The notes under the pieces: generated by a model
Seen by the model: only the letters and a program-made list of their open reading frames with translations
What the model was told of the DNA's origin: nothing
Databases searched by the model: none
Translations under genes and position numbers: made by a program
DNA from: a virus
Virus record (IMG/VR): IMGVR_UViG_3300010372_000127
Span: 1-34,767 of that record
DNA: 34,767 bases
Direction: 5' to 3' (one strand)
In this document: piece by piece, positions 1-8,094 of the stretch
Layout: each line of letters starts with the position of its first letter
Numbering within the stretch: position 1 is the first letter of the stretch

Positions 1-380
1 CTAGTAAGCTGGTGGAATTGGCGCGTCAACTGGAGCTGCACCTCAGCGAAAAGACGGAATACCAGACGGAGTTGGACCAAATCCAAGTCTTAGTCGCGTC
101 GATTTGTGAAGCCATTAAGCGGGTCAAACCTCAGTTTGAAGAGCCAACTCAATCGGCGACAGAGCACTTGTCCCAGGAGGCGCTGGTGAGTGCCTTAAAC
201 CAATTGCGTCAAAGCTTGGAGGATGCCGATTCCGATGCGGTGACACAAATTGATGCATTAAAACCCCAAGTGAGTAGCAAGTTATGGCAGCAACTCAGCC
301 CTGCGCTGACTATGATTAATCAGTATCAGTTCGATGAAGCGGTGGATTTGATTGATGAAGTGCTTGCGGAATTAGCATGA
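1..380 (+). CDS. 3' end of a host signalling gene, probably hybrid sensor kinase (partial)
   Basis: The reading frame is open from the first base of the window, so this is the tail of a longer gene; the GTG at 12 is probably an internal codon. The visible part, about 125 residues, is acidic and helix-rich (LSQEALVSALNQLRQSLEDAD) and ends in LIDEVLAELA. That resembles the four-helix Hpt-like or C-terminal segment that closes many hybrid histidine kinases, but no catalytic histidine motif is clear to me. It lies 53 bp or more upstream of a response-regulator gene on the same strand, and a kinase/regulator operon is the simplest reading. The kinase assignment is inferred from this context and from weak composition evidence. 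It belongs to the host and not to the prophage. Confidence 0.6.
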   Translation, partial: SKLVELARQLELHLSEKTEYQTELDQIQVLVASICEAIKRVKPQFEEPTQSATEHLSQEALVSALNQLRQSLEDADSDAVTQIDALKPQVSSKLWQQLSPALTMINQYQFDEAVDLIDEVLAELA

Positions 381-433
381 AGACCGGTCAATTGAAGAAC
401 GGTAGTTGACCATAAATAAAGCCACAGGATAAG

Positions 434-811
434 GTGAAAGCGTTGATGGATAAGGCAACAATATTGGTCGTCGATGATACCCCGGAAAATATCGATATTT
501 TAGTGGGCATCCTCGGTGAGGATTATAAGGTCAAGGTGGCGATTGATGGACCAAGAGCGCTCGCCCTTGTTGCCAAAACCCTGCCAGATTTGATTTTACT
601 CGACGTAATGATGCCCGGCATGAATGGCTATGAAGTGTGTAAGTTGCTTAAGCAGGAACCCCTAACTTGCCATATTCCAGTGATTTTTGTGACCGCCTTG
701 TCTGAGGTGGCCGACGAGACCCAAGGGTTTGAGTTAGGCGCCGTCGATTACATTACTAAGCCTGTGAGTGCCCCCGTGGTAAAAGCGCGTGAGCCGAGAC
801 GAGAAAATTGA
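434..811 (+). pseudogene. Response regulator receiver domain, truncated by prophage insertion
   Basis: The protein starts with a near-complete CheY-like receiver domain: acidic pocket VVDD (residues 12-15), phosphoacceptor Asp57 in LILLDVMMPG, Thr87 in VTALS and Lys109 in ITKP. After VSAPVVKAR the sequence stops resembling receiver proteins, and six codons later (EPRREN) it reaches a stop. The change coincides with TGAGCCGAGACGAG at 790, which looks like a Mu-type right terminus, so the original output domain has been displaced to the far side of the prophage. The start is either GTG at 434 or ATG at 446; the ATG has AAGGTG upstream and gives the usual short N-terminus. A phosphorylatable receiver without output could still be made and might compete for the partner kinase, which is inference. 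Confidence 0.85.
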
Positions 812-862
812 GCAATATTCCCTATAAAAAAGAGCAATACTATGATTGCTCTTTTTTATAGG
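790..862. mobile_element. Right terminus of the Mu-like prophage (host/phage junction)
   Basis: At 790 the host response-regulator frame breaks and the sequence TGAGCCGAGACGAGAAAA begins. From memory, Mu's right end read inward is TGAAGCGGCGCACGAAAAA; both share the terminal TG and a similar GC/ACGA/AAAA pattern. Mu transposition duplicates 5 bp, so GCGCG at 785-789 is the predicted target duplication, and its partner would lie beyond the right edge of the window. The segment also contains TTGAGCAAT (808-816) and two inverted copies of an 18-bp motif (821-838 and 845-862) that recurs near the other end of the prophage. Boundary and duplication are inferred from sequence only. Confidence 0.7.
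822..861 (-). terminator. Perfect 17-bp hairpin closing the tail-fiber transcript
   Basis: Positions 822-838 and 845-861 are exact reverse complements (17 bp) around a 6-nt loop. The base of the stem is an A-run/T-run, so both transcripts end in six U residues after a GAGCAAT core. It lies 12 bp past the stop codon of the fiber gene, the last phage gene, and should terminate the late transcript before it reaches host DNA. Being symmetrical, it could also stop host transcription entering from the truncated response regulator. Its arms double as copies of the motif shared with the other prophage end, so it may also be part of the transposase-binding end. Confidence 0.85.
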
Positions 863-873
863 CTTTGTAGTTA

Positions 874-2898
874 TTATCCTGTTATAGTGTTCTTTGTTAC
901 CCATGCACCGCCAACCTTTTTTTGGATTAGCAGATCACCACCAGTAGCATCAAATAACCATGAACCATCTTCATTCATATTGCCAAGTATCAGTTTTCGC
1001 ATTAAAGGTATTTGAACAGTACCATCTTTCTCAATTCTGAGGCTAGGTATATCAGTAGAGTACCCAGTTACAAATTCAAATGCTGTTACTGTATTGTTGC
1101 CTCTAAACTGCTTGAGGCCCAGAATACGTGAAAAAAGTTCAAAATACTCAGAGAATTGACTGCCATTTTTTTTGTAATAACCAATGGTAGTATCTTTATC
1201 GTCCTCATCAACATAAGCATCAGACCCGCCTTCCAAAACACGGGCCTCTAAAATATCATAGGACATACTTCCTATATCGCGCTGCTGCACCCACAACTTG
1301 TTAAAGCTAGTTAACTTGTCGATATTGCTGCCTATAAATTGTGATAATGCTTCTTCTGCCTTGTTGGCATCTGTATTGATGTAAGTACAATCTCTAATAC
1401 TGCAAGATGCATTTTTCAATATTGAAGTTGTGACAGCGTAGTTATTCGAGTTTTCTAAGCCACAAGAAACAAACACAGTATCATGTATATGCACACCTTC
1501 AGCATCAGGGCTTATATCGTGCATAATAGATTGAAAGTTCTCAAAAATATTGACACCCATAATTAGCAGTCGATCGGCGTTTTCCTCTGTTTTCGGACCA
1601 AATTCCCCAATGATCGCCGCCCCACCATTTTTTATAATATTTCCTTCAATGATGAGATTTCCTGCACCCCAGCTAAAGGTAATCATACCTTCTGAGTGAC
1701 CAACATCAGTACTTCTTAAGTTTACACCTTTACCGTTATTGTTAATAAATCTTGAAAAAATACCTTTGTCTTTTTGAAGATCGTTAAGCGATAAATGAAA
1801 GCATGATCCATTCAGATTTTCATAAACATTATCATCAACAGTTATCCCATGACCAACTATCGATTCTCCAGCAACATTCTTAATATGCATCTTGCTGACC
1901 AATCCGCCTTTACTATGCAATCCAATCTCATGAATAAAGCGCCAACTATAGTTAAGCTGATTGGCAGAGTTACCATCAAGTACTCCATTAATAATAAAAA
2001 TTCTTTCATTGATGCCTGGATTAAATGGTGAACCTGGGTCAGGTGCAGACGGCCTGCCACTAAAACACTGAAAACATTTAGCAACAGTAGTACCGCTTGG
2101 GATGATACTTGTAAACGATCCAAATGATCCAAACCCATTTACCAGCGTCACTTTTTTTGCAAGCTTATCAATTTCAAGTATTTTTACTGGGTTTTGAGAT
2201 GTGTTGTCATTGTTAACATCACTAAATGCCGTTAAATAATCACCAACATGCCAAGTATCAGGAATGCGAGTTAACCAAATAATAGCTTGACCTGTTCCTA
2301 TATCTCCATCAAGAGTAGACGATGTTAAAACACCATCCACCCGTTTTAATGTTGCACCATTTAAATCTAAGGTTAAATTATTGATACCACCAAGATAATG
2401 TGTTGTATCATACTCATATGTATAGCCTTCCTTAAAAACAAGCCGTGTGCCAGTAAATGGTAAATTTCCAATATAATTTAACGCCTTATTGATCGCATCA
2501 CTATCAGAATCATTTTCAGCACGGAACTCCTCCACAAAAACACCAAAAGAATCAGAGACGTTCTGTAAAGAAAATTGTTCATTACCTAAAATACTCTTCA
2601 GTGCTAACGATATAGCACTCGCTTTATGTGCATTGGTAGCATTATTGATATGATCATTAATGCTCAGATTCACTCCGCTAAACATTTTTTGCAGATGATC
2701 GTCCTTAGTCGGATCAAATGTTACCCCCATTTCAGCCAACGCATTCTGAAACTCGTCGATCACATGGTTAAACCAATCTGCACCTGGGTAGCTTGGGATA
2801 TTGTTATCACCAGACTCGGTAAAGTAACCAGGTGAACCGACTAAAGGCTTATTTGCTGGGCGAGTGGTGGCTTGCGAGCCGTTACGTAAAGGATGCAT
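874..2898 (-). CDS. Tail fiber / tailspike-like receptor-binding protein
   Basis: This 674-residue protein is the last gene of the late operon, where Mu encodes its fiber S. The N-terminus (GSPGYFTESGDNNIPSYPGA, then a helical stretch to about residue 75) looks like the virion-anchoring part seen in Mu-like fibers of marine gammaproteobacteria. Residues about 115-560 start with a short DSDAINKAL segment and continue with many beta-strand/turn repeats (LTLDLNGATL, RIFIINGVLDGN, NLIIEGNIIKNGG), typical of pectate-lyase-type beta-helix tailspikes. The C-terminal 80 residues (SLRIEKDGTVQIP...LILGNMNEDGSWLFDATGGDLLIQKK) resemble a trimerisation or tip region. The gene is visibly more AT-rich than the morphogenesis genes, suggesting exchange of the receptor-binding module. 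SD AGGAG lies 8 bp before the ATG. No assembly chaperone or invertase follows. Enzymatic activity on polysaccharide is only a possibility. Confidence 0.85.
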   Translation of the reverse strand: MHPLRNGSQATTRPANKPLVGSPGYFTESGDNNIPSYPGADWFNHVIDEFQNALAEMGVTFDPTKDDHLQKMFSGVNLSINDHINNATNAHKASAISLALKSILGNEQFSLQNVSDSFGVFVEEFRAENDSDSDAINKALNYIGNLPFTGTRLVFKEGYTYEYDTTHYLGGINNLTLDLNGATLKRVDGVLTSSTLDGDIGTGQAIIWLTRIPDTWHVGDYLTAFSDVNNDNTSQNPVKILEIDKLAKKVTLVNGFGSFGSFTSIIPSGTTVAKCFQCFSGRPSAPDPGSPFNPGINERIFIINGVLDGNSANQLNYSWRFIHEIGLHSKGGLVSKMHIKNVAGESIVGHGITVDDNVYENLNGSCFHLSLNDLQKDKGIFSRFINNNGKGVNLRSTDVGHSEGMITFSWGAGNLIIEGNIIKNGGAAIIGEFGPKTEENADRLLIMGVNIFENFQSIMHDISPDAEGVHIHDTVFVSCGLENSNNYAVTTSILKNASCSIRDCTYINTDANKAEEALSQFIGSNIDKLTSFNKLWVQQRDIGSMSYDILEARVLEGGSDAYVDEDDKDTTIGYYKKNGSQFSEYFELFSRILGLKQFRGNNTVTAFEFVTGYSTDIPSLRIEKDGTVQIPLMRKLILGNMNEDGSWLFDATGGDLLIQKKVGGAWVTKNTITG

Positions 2899-2920
2899 GG
2901 TATATCTCCTATCAAACTGG

Positions 2921-2938
2921 GTTTAAACGCTGTTTAAA
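2921..2938 (-). repeat. Phased GTTTAAA array a (upstream of fiber gene)
   Basis: GTTTAAA occurs at 2921-2927 and again at 2932-2938, an exact 11-bp step with CGCT between. It lies in the 64-bp gap between the gp48-like gene and the fiber gene, just upstream of the fiber SD. It is one of five intergenic arrays with the same 11-bp phasing (see findings). One-turn spacing suggests a protein-binding site; the ligand is unknown. Confidence 0.6.
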
Positions 2939-2962
2939 GCGATTTTTAGTTAAATAAAATGC

Positions 2963-3547
2963 CTAAACGGCGTAGTAAAACTCGTAATACAAACCACCGA
3001 CTTTGTAGCGGTTTAAGGTACATTCGAGCACTCTGGCATCGGATGTAACCAGTGGCGTAAGCACATCATCCAAACAGGTCATATATGCGCCTGGAATGCC
3101 GTAAACCGTCACTCTTAAGATGTAACGATATTGCGGTGGCCATAGTGGATATGTGCAGGATCTTAAACAGTGGTGAGGAAACGCCTCATCCACTTCAACG
3201 GTAAATCCAAGGTCTTCTGCTAACTTTTGGATGTTCCATGCTTGCAGGCCACCTTTGCGGTGAGACTTCTCGATTACCGCATAACGACGATACTCAAGGC
3301 TTGATACTGGCTCGGCCACGCACTCAGGCAGGCCCAAGTACTCTTCCCATTCATCCAACAACTGCAAGGTGGTTTCTGGGCGCATTTCAAGCAGCAAGGT
3401 ATCGGCGCTTTGTTCAACACGTTCTAGCCTTGGTGCATAGCCTTGGGTGTACTTATATAAGTCGAGTGAGGTTGCGCGTTGCCACAATACGCCACGCGGC
3501 ATTTGCGCTAATAAGGCGTTAGTCCACTGTGCTACGGAGTGCCCCAT
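2963..3547 (-). CDS. Baseplate/tail protein, Mu gp48-like (DUF2313)
   Basis: The 194-residue product matches the Mu gp48/YmfQ family in size, position and style. It opens with a helical region containing LLAQMPRGVLWQR, typical of the family's LxxLLPpG.aw start, followed by a central LLDEWEEYLGLPEC segment, which is the recognisable hallmark. The C-terminal half is beta-rich with several aromatic residues. In Mu and P2-like phages this protein joins the gp47 (J-like) wedge protein at the baseplate rim and helps link the fiber. It overlaps the end of the gp47 gene by 16 bp, indicating translational coupling. The following gene is the fiber, as in Mu. Confidence 0.85.
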   Translation of the reverse strand: MGHSVAQWTNALLAQMPRGVLWQRATSLDLYKYTQGYAPRLERVEQSADTLLLEMRPETTLQLLDEWEEYLGLPECVAEPVSSLEYRRYAVIEKSHRKGGLQAWNIQKLAEDLGFTVEVDEAFPHHCLRSCTYPLWPPQYRYILRVTVYGIPGAYMTCLDDVLTPLVTSDARVLECTLNRYKVGGLYYEFYYAV

Positions 3548-4599
3548 GTAATGGCTCCTAGTGCATGCAGTTCGGTGGCGGTGGCGGTAACATCGGCGGC
3601 TAAGTCTAAGGTGTAGTCAGTCACGCCAAGGGTTGAACCAATAGCGGTACGCACTGCACTTAATAACAGCGTTGAACCTGGGCTTAAGGTTTTAAAATAG
3701 CCTTTAATGCTGGCGGTAACGCTATCGCGTAGGTCGGCATTATCTGGGGTGATAGTGATCGCTAAATTGGTGGTTTTAAGCGTAAGCGGAATATAAACCG
3801 CCTCTATACCACCTGGGCGACCAACGTCCGCTCCGGTGGCAGGGTCATTATGGCGATAGATATAATCGGCCATGGCCACTTGATCTTGATACGTTGGCAA
3901 GATATCCACTCGGTCATCAAAAACAAACGCATAACCCACCGTTGCAGGGCCTTGGTAGTTATCAATCGCCCAAGCGCGGTTTACGCCTGCAACTTCACGG
4001 CACCAACCCACATAGTCATGCACTGCTCCCCCCATTGGTGGGTTGCGCTTACGGAACAATAAACGCTCAAGTACTTTAGCCGGTGTTTCGAGATCCGCGC
4101 CGCCAATTAAGCCGCCACTAATGCCATTAGGTTGAATGCCTGGCACGGTTGAAATCAGCGTTAATGTTTCGCCAGCAACAAGGTTGCCTGCTGCACCTGC
4201 TGCTTCGGCCTCAACTTGCACCACCACATTGCCGCCTGACGGCGTATTAGATAGCGTTACACGATATAAGCGTCCATCTGCATGGGTCATCACAGTATCA
4301 ACAGGGATGGCCACATTGCCCGCGAACGTCACAGGGCCAGCTGCGCTACTTGCCAGCTTTTGGATCACCCCTTCATAACGGGCGGTATCAACAATGGTTT
4401 GATCTTCTGATTCGCTAGATGGGATGATCTGCCGCACAATCCAGCTTTGGTAATCATATAAGTCGCGCACTGCGGCGCTTACCGCAGTGTTCAGCGCCTG
4501 CTCAATACCAAACTTAGGCAGAATGGTATCTAACGACGCTTCAATGTCGATTAAACCGCTTTCAATGAGTGTTCGTAGCGTGGGTACGTTATACGGCAC
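3532..4599 (-). CDS. Baseplate wedge protein, Mu gp47-like (Baseplate J family)
   Basis: At 355 residues this matches Mu gp47 in length. The N-terminal helical region (RDLYDYQSWIVRQIIPSSESED) and the central jelly-like segment (ATGNVAIP-type beta strands, GxxGNLVAGETLTLISTVPGI) are the family pattern of P2 gpJ/T4 gp6 wedge proteins. Conserved-looking motifs are GGADLETPAKVLERLLFRKRNPPMGG and the following HDYVGWCREVAGVNRAW, where the wedge contacts neighbours. Role: forms the baseplate ring that opens on sheath contraction. It overlaps the gp46-like gene by 11 bp and the gp48-like gene by 16 bp, so the three are probably translated as a unit. Confidence 0.92.
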   Translation of the reverse strand: MPYNVPTLRTLIESGLIDIEASLDTILPKFGIEQALNTAVSAAVRDLYDYQSWIVRQIIPSSESEDQTIVDTARYEGVIQKLASSAAGPVTFAGNVAIPVDTVMTHADGRLYRVTLSNTPSGGNVVVQVEAEAAGAAGNLVAGETLTLISTVPGIQPNGISGGLIGGADLETPAKVLERLLFRKRNPPMGGAVHDYVGWCREVAGVNRAWAIDNYQGPATVGYAFVFDDRVDILPTYQDQVAMADYIYRHNDPATGADVGRPGGIEAVYIPLTLKTTNLAITITPDNADLRDSVTASIKGYFKTLSPGSTLLLSAVRTAIGSTLGVTDYTLDLAADVTATATELHALGAITWGTP

Positions 4600-5044
4600 T
4601 TTGCGTCTCCCAACGTTTTGACACAGTAAAAGTAATCACTTCATCATCGGGTTTAGTGATAGTGATATGTAAAGCCAAGGTTTGAAACTGAGGGATAGAA
4701 CCCGTCACCACTACGCTTTTAGCGGTTACGCCATAACCGTCATCACGTAGCATCCACGCGAGCGAATCCTGCGCGTATTTAACGGCTTTATTGCGGGTAT
4801 CGGTGGTGAGCTTTTCGCGGTACACCAACCACAACTTAGACCCCCAAGGCGAGGCCGAAAAGGTATCACCTGGCCAGCCGCGTAGGTCGGTTGAATTATC
4901 GGGTAAGGTGTCGGAGTCATCGGCGCGGGCATCGGTAAACAGTGATATCAAAGCAAGGGTGGAAATCTCACCATCGATTCCACCCTCTACAATAACTCCG
5001 GTATTTTCCAGCATCTTAAAAAAGATGGTGCTCATAGCTGACAA
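4589..5044 (-). CDS. Baseplate protein, Mu gp46-like (GP46 family)
   Basis: The 151-residue protein carries the family signature around DLRGWPGDTF, near residue 52, followed by SKLWLVYREKLT. The C-terminus is a compact beta domain (ITKPDDEVITFTVSKRW). This corresponds to Mu gp46 and resembles the T4 gp25/P2 gpW role: joining the sheath to the first baseplate ring. The gene sits between the spike (gp45-like) and wedge (gp47-like) genes in Mu order, and overlaps the latter by 11 bp. Assignment rests on motif, size and position. Confidence 0.9.
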   Translation of the reverse strand: MSAMSTIFFKMLENTGVIVEGGIDGEISTLALISLFTDARADDSDTLPDNSTDLRGWPGDTFSASPWGSKLWLVYREKLTTDTRNKAVKYAQDSLAWMLRDDGYGVTAKSVVVTGSIPQFQTLALHITITKPDDEVITFTVSKRWETQSAV

Positions 5045-5046
5045 AC

Positions 5047-5694
5047 CTACTCAGGTGCTGTTGTCGGCCTGTTATCTGCGTCTTTGTGGATATGACCAAG
5101 GTAACTAATGTTATTGGCACTTAAATCAGAACCAGTAACTACACTGCCTGAAGTAATGCCATTAGTCGCTGTTATGCCTGAGTCTGTTGAAATATCACCA
5201 GTAACGTGTAACGGGCCATCGATTAATGTATCTGGTGAGATGATAGTGAACGAACCTGAGGCGTTAAAAATAACGTCGGTTGTTGATATGGTGAAGGTAT
5301 TAGCGATTTCAAAAATCACATCCTGCGCGGTGAGGATGATTTGGCCGTCTTTGGTAAGGCGGATCTTATGTCCTTCCAGATGGTATAGAAAAACATCACC
5401 AACTTCACCCTTTGGCCTAACTTTTTTATCTTCAACCGCAATTGCTACTAAACCAGATAATGCACCTCCAAGCGCAGCAACAATAGCCTCTGCACCCTCT
5501 GGCGGATACGAACTCATACCATAGTTTTGAAAGCGCTCAATGTTATCGGCTGATTCATCGGCATGCATTTTCACTTGCAGGTTCTGCCGCTGTAAGTCTT
5601 CTACAATTCCACTTACCACTGCACGGGTTAGCATGCCAGTAATGCGGCGACGAATAGGCGCGAGCAGCTTATTAATATAGGTTTCAGTTACCAT
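5047..5694 (-). CDS. Baseplate spike protein, Mu gp45-like (gpV family)
   Basis: A 215-residue trimeric central-spike protein. The N-terminal part is helical, then a gpV-like OB-fold region follows (residues about 40-110: SSYPPEGAEAIVAALGG...KVRPKGEVGDVFLYHLEGHKI). The rest is regular beta-strand repeats (DVIFEIANTFTISTTDVIFNASGSFTIIS), as expected for a triple beta-helix needle. The protein ends in GHIHKDADNRPTTAPE; the HIH pair matches the metal-binding tip motif seen in P2 gpV and Mu gp45, where a bound iron ion sharpens the apex. The spike punctures the outer membrane. Start ATG overlaps the hub gene by 7 bp. Confidence 0.93.
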   Translation of the reverse strand: MVTETYINKLLAPIRRRITGMLTRAVVSGIVEDLQRQNLQVKMHADESADNIERFQNYGMSSYPPEGAEAIVAALGGALSGLVAIAVEDKKVRPKGEVGDVFLYHLEGHKIRLTKDGQIILTAQDVIFEIANTFTISTTDVIFNASGSFTIISPDTLIDGPLHVTGDISTDSGITATNGITSGSVVTGSDLSANNISYLGHIHKDADNRPTTAPE

Positions 5695-6767
5695 TTGCTA
5701 CCGCCTAACTTAGTGTCTTTAACGATTTGCGCGGGGATATCCATCGCATCAGGCCGCACCACGTTAATTACCGCCAAACGGCCTGCATCGTCTTCACTGA
5801 ATAAGATAGAGGCAATTAGCATTTCTTCATCCAGCCCCATAATCTCGTCAATCACCGGCACAAGGGTATTAATGTCCCAAAGCTTATTAGTTTGCGGTAT
5901 ACGCCAGCCCGTTACCGTGTACTCGGCCATATTCGATTTACCTATGCTGCGCTGGCGTTCCCACTGGCCGCGCTTAGCCGCGCCTTCGGCGGTGGTGATT
6001 TCTTCATTAACGATAATCAACGGGCGATAACGGCCAATCTCGCTATCAGTCACATCAGCTTTAATGCCGCCAACCGTTGGCAAACCTGCGCTATCCCATT
6101 GGCCATGGGCAGCACCTGCGGCTTTAATGGTGAACTTGCTATAGCGTTGGCGCCAACTAAAACGACCACGGGCGGCTTTAATGTTCTCGCCCAAAATCAG
6201 CGATACACCCGCTTTGTTTTTGCTGGCGCGGGTGATCACTAAGTTGCCAAAGGTGTCACTGGTTAGCAGGACTCCGCGCTGTTTGGCTAAGCGCGCAAGC
6301 AGCTCGTGCGGGGTTTCGCCTTGCTCGATTTGAATACGTTGGAACGGCTCACCCACATCGGTATTAACGATTACCTTAATGCCAAATGGTTTGCACACGA
6401 TATCTGCGATTTGGGTGAGGGTTTGATTATTAAACTGGCCGCTTGGGTAGTCGATAGAGCAATCAACAAGGTCGGCGGTTTTATCGCGGCCACTCACACT
6501 AATTGTAATAGTTGACTCGTCATAGCTGGGCACCCAGTCATCAACGTAGCCGGTGATCACTCGCTCTCCGCCAATATCCACAGTGCAAGCTTGGCCTTGT
6601 TTAATCGGCTCAATAAAAGCTTTGTACTGCGCATCGTTACCTAAAAACTTATAGGTCATTTCTAAGTCAAATGCGCCAGACATGGCCTCAAGCGAGCGGG
6701 TAATGCCGATCTTCGTCCAACCTTGGTAAATCTTGCCACCGGCTTTTAATACAATCTCTTCGCTCAT
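5688..6767 (-). CDS. Baseplate hub protein, Mu gp44-like (gpD/gp27 fold)
   Basis: The 359-residue product matches Mu gp44/P in length. It starts with a beta-barrel region (LKAGGKIYQGWTKIGITRSLEAMSGAFDLEMT) and has the typical hub sequence NQTLTQIADIVCKPFGIKV with QIEQGETPHELLARLAKQRGVLLTSD near residues 150-180, a stretch shared by Mu gp44 and P2 gpD hubs. In the virion a trimer connects the tail tube to the gp45-like spike. The ATG lies exactly at the end of the circulation-protein gene (one-base overlap), and the next gene starts 7 bp before its stop, so expression is coupled. Confidence 0.92.
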   Translation of the reverse strand: MSEEIVLKAGGKIYQGWTKIGITRSLEAMSGAFDLEMTYKFLGNDAQYKAFIEPIKQGQACTVDIGGERVITGYVDDWVPSYDESTITISVSGRDKTADLVDCSIDYPSGQFNNQTLTQIADIVCKPFGIKVIVNTDVGEPFQRIQIEQGETPHELLARLAKQRGVLLTSDTFGNLVITRASKNKAGVSLILGENIKAARGRFSWRQRYSKFTIKAAGAAHGQWDSAGLPTVGGIKADVTDSEIGRYRPLIIVNEEITTAEGAAKRGQWERQRSIGKSNMAEYTVTGWRIPQTNKLWDINTLVPVIDEIMGLDEEMLIASILFSEDDAGRLAVINVVRPDAMDIPAQIVKDTKLGGSKW

Positions 6768-8083
6768 TAGCTGATCACCTCAACGGTATCAGTGGGCAAA
6801 ATAAACGCGGGGTTAGCAAAGCCGTTACGCTGCACTATGCTATCGCGGCGCTCGGTATTACCCGTTTGCTGCCACGCCACCAATGCCACCGGCACTGACT
6901 GCTTAGCTTGATATAAACTTACCTGCGGTAGTAGCTCTGCGCGTTCGCGGGTATCAGCAAGCACGGCTTGGCGTAGCTTGCGCATTTGTCGCCATACTGC
7001 CGAACTGCCAGCCTCAACCGCATCAGCAGCATAAGCAGCTAAGGTGTCGGCAATGCCATAGCCTAGGCTTTTAAGCTGTTGGCCCGTTAAAATGGCGTTG
7101 CGTTCTGCACCCGATAAGCTCTCGACTGTTTGCTCGGTATCATCCAGCTTTTGCACTATGTCGGCACTGGCCAAGGCGTAACATTGCGACACAACCGCAC
7201 TGTGTAAGGTTAGGGTTTTAAATGCCTCAGCATTGGCCGCAATCACGGCATTTTTAGAAGGGTTAGCAAACTTTGGTACCGATGCTGCCATGCCGCCAGT
7301 GCTGGCGATATTGCGCGATAACCCGCCCGTAATAGCGAGTTCTGCCCGTGTACCTTGCCAACGGCTTTGCACATTGGCGTAAACATCGAGGGCGCGGATC
7401 GGGTCTTTTACTACGCTCTTAACGTCTTCTAATAAGCCCATGGTCTCACGCGCTAAATCGCCAGGGTATGCAAGCAGCTCGCCCACGCTATCTTTAGTGC
7501 GCATTAAACGATCTGTCCACAGGCGTAAGTCATCAGGGAGTGACGGCAAGCCGCGGGTGAGTTCGTCTAAGTCATCTAAAAATTGATCCACCATATCACC
7601 CGCACCATCGAGCGTATTAGTATCAAAGCCAGCTTCAAAGGCGCTGGTTACATTGACTTTAGTGGCATCAGCCTCGGTATTAACTTGGTTAGCGGTATCC
7701 GATTTAGCAGTAGGGAATAAGTTTTCACCCACTTCGAACACTTCAAAACTAATGGTAGCGGTACCATCAACACGGTTAATTAACTTGTGGCTAACCTTAC
7801 CAATTTGAACTTTACGAATACCAAACCAAGGGTGAACTAATTCACCTGGGCCTTGCTTATTTAATGCCTCAAGCAGTGCTTGCAATTGCTCAAAATAGTC
7901 GGCACCCACCACACGGCCACTAATACGCTCTTGGGTGAGTACTTTGCCGTTATCTTCGGTATAGCCAATTTCTTTTTTGGGGTAAGCGTGGGGGATAGCA
8001 CGACGGCCGCTTTCACCATCGGCCTCTTCGAGTAAAAATTCAACGCCTCGAAACGAGGCGGTTAAACGGTCTTCAAACGCCAT
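6767..8083 (-). CDS. Mu gp43-like tail/DNA circularisation protein N
   Basis: A 438-residue protein. The N-terminal 100 residues (FEDRLTASFRGVEFLLEEADGESGRRAIPHAYP...GKVLTQERISGRVVG) are the DNA_circ_N family domain. The known architecture is a T4 gp53/P2 gpU-like domain placed in the tail or baseplate of Mu-type phages, despite the historic name DNA circulation protein. The rest is helical and less conserved, with LSGAERNAILTGQQLKSLGYGIADTLAAYA. The N-terminal domain carries WFGIRKVQIGKVSHKL, characteristic of the family. It follows the tape measure gene after an 11-bp gap, as in Mu. Confidence 0.9.
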   Translation of the reverse strand: MAFEDRLTASFRGVEFLLEEADGESGRRAIPHAYPKKEIGYTEDNGKVLTQERISGRVVGADYFEQLQALLEALNKQGPGELVHPWFGIRKVQIGKVSHKLINRVDGTATISFEVFEVGENLFPTAKSDTANQVNTEADATKVNVTSAFEAGFDTNTLDGAGDMVDQFLDDLDELTRGLPSLPDDLRLWTDRLMRTKDSVGELLAYPGDLARETMGLLEDVKSVVKDPIRALDVYANVQSRWQGTRAELAITGGLSRNIASTGGMAASVPKFANPSKNAVIAANAEAFKTLTLHSAVVSQCYALASADIVQKLDDTEQTVESLSGAERNAILTGQQLKSLGYGIADTLAAYAADAVEAGSSAVWRQMRKLRQAVLADTRERAELLPQVSLYQAKQSVPVALVAWQQTGNTERRDSIVQRNGFANPAFILPTDTVEVIS

Positions 8084-8094
8084 TTAACGCTCCT

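Noticed and set aside
874-3547. Mu-type invertible G segment and gin invertase
   Set aside because: No second fiber set, no serine recombinase gene and no recombination-site repeats were seen near the fiber.
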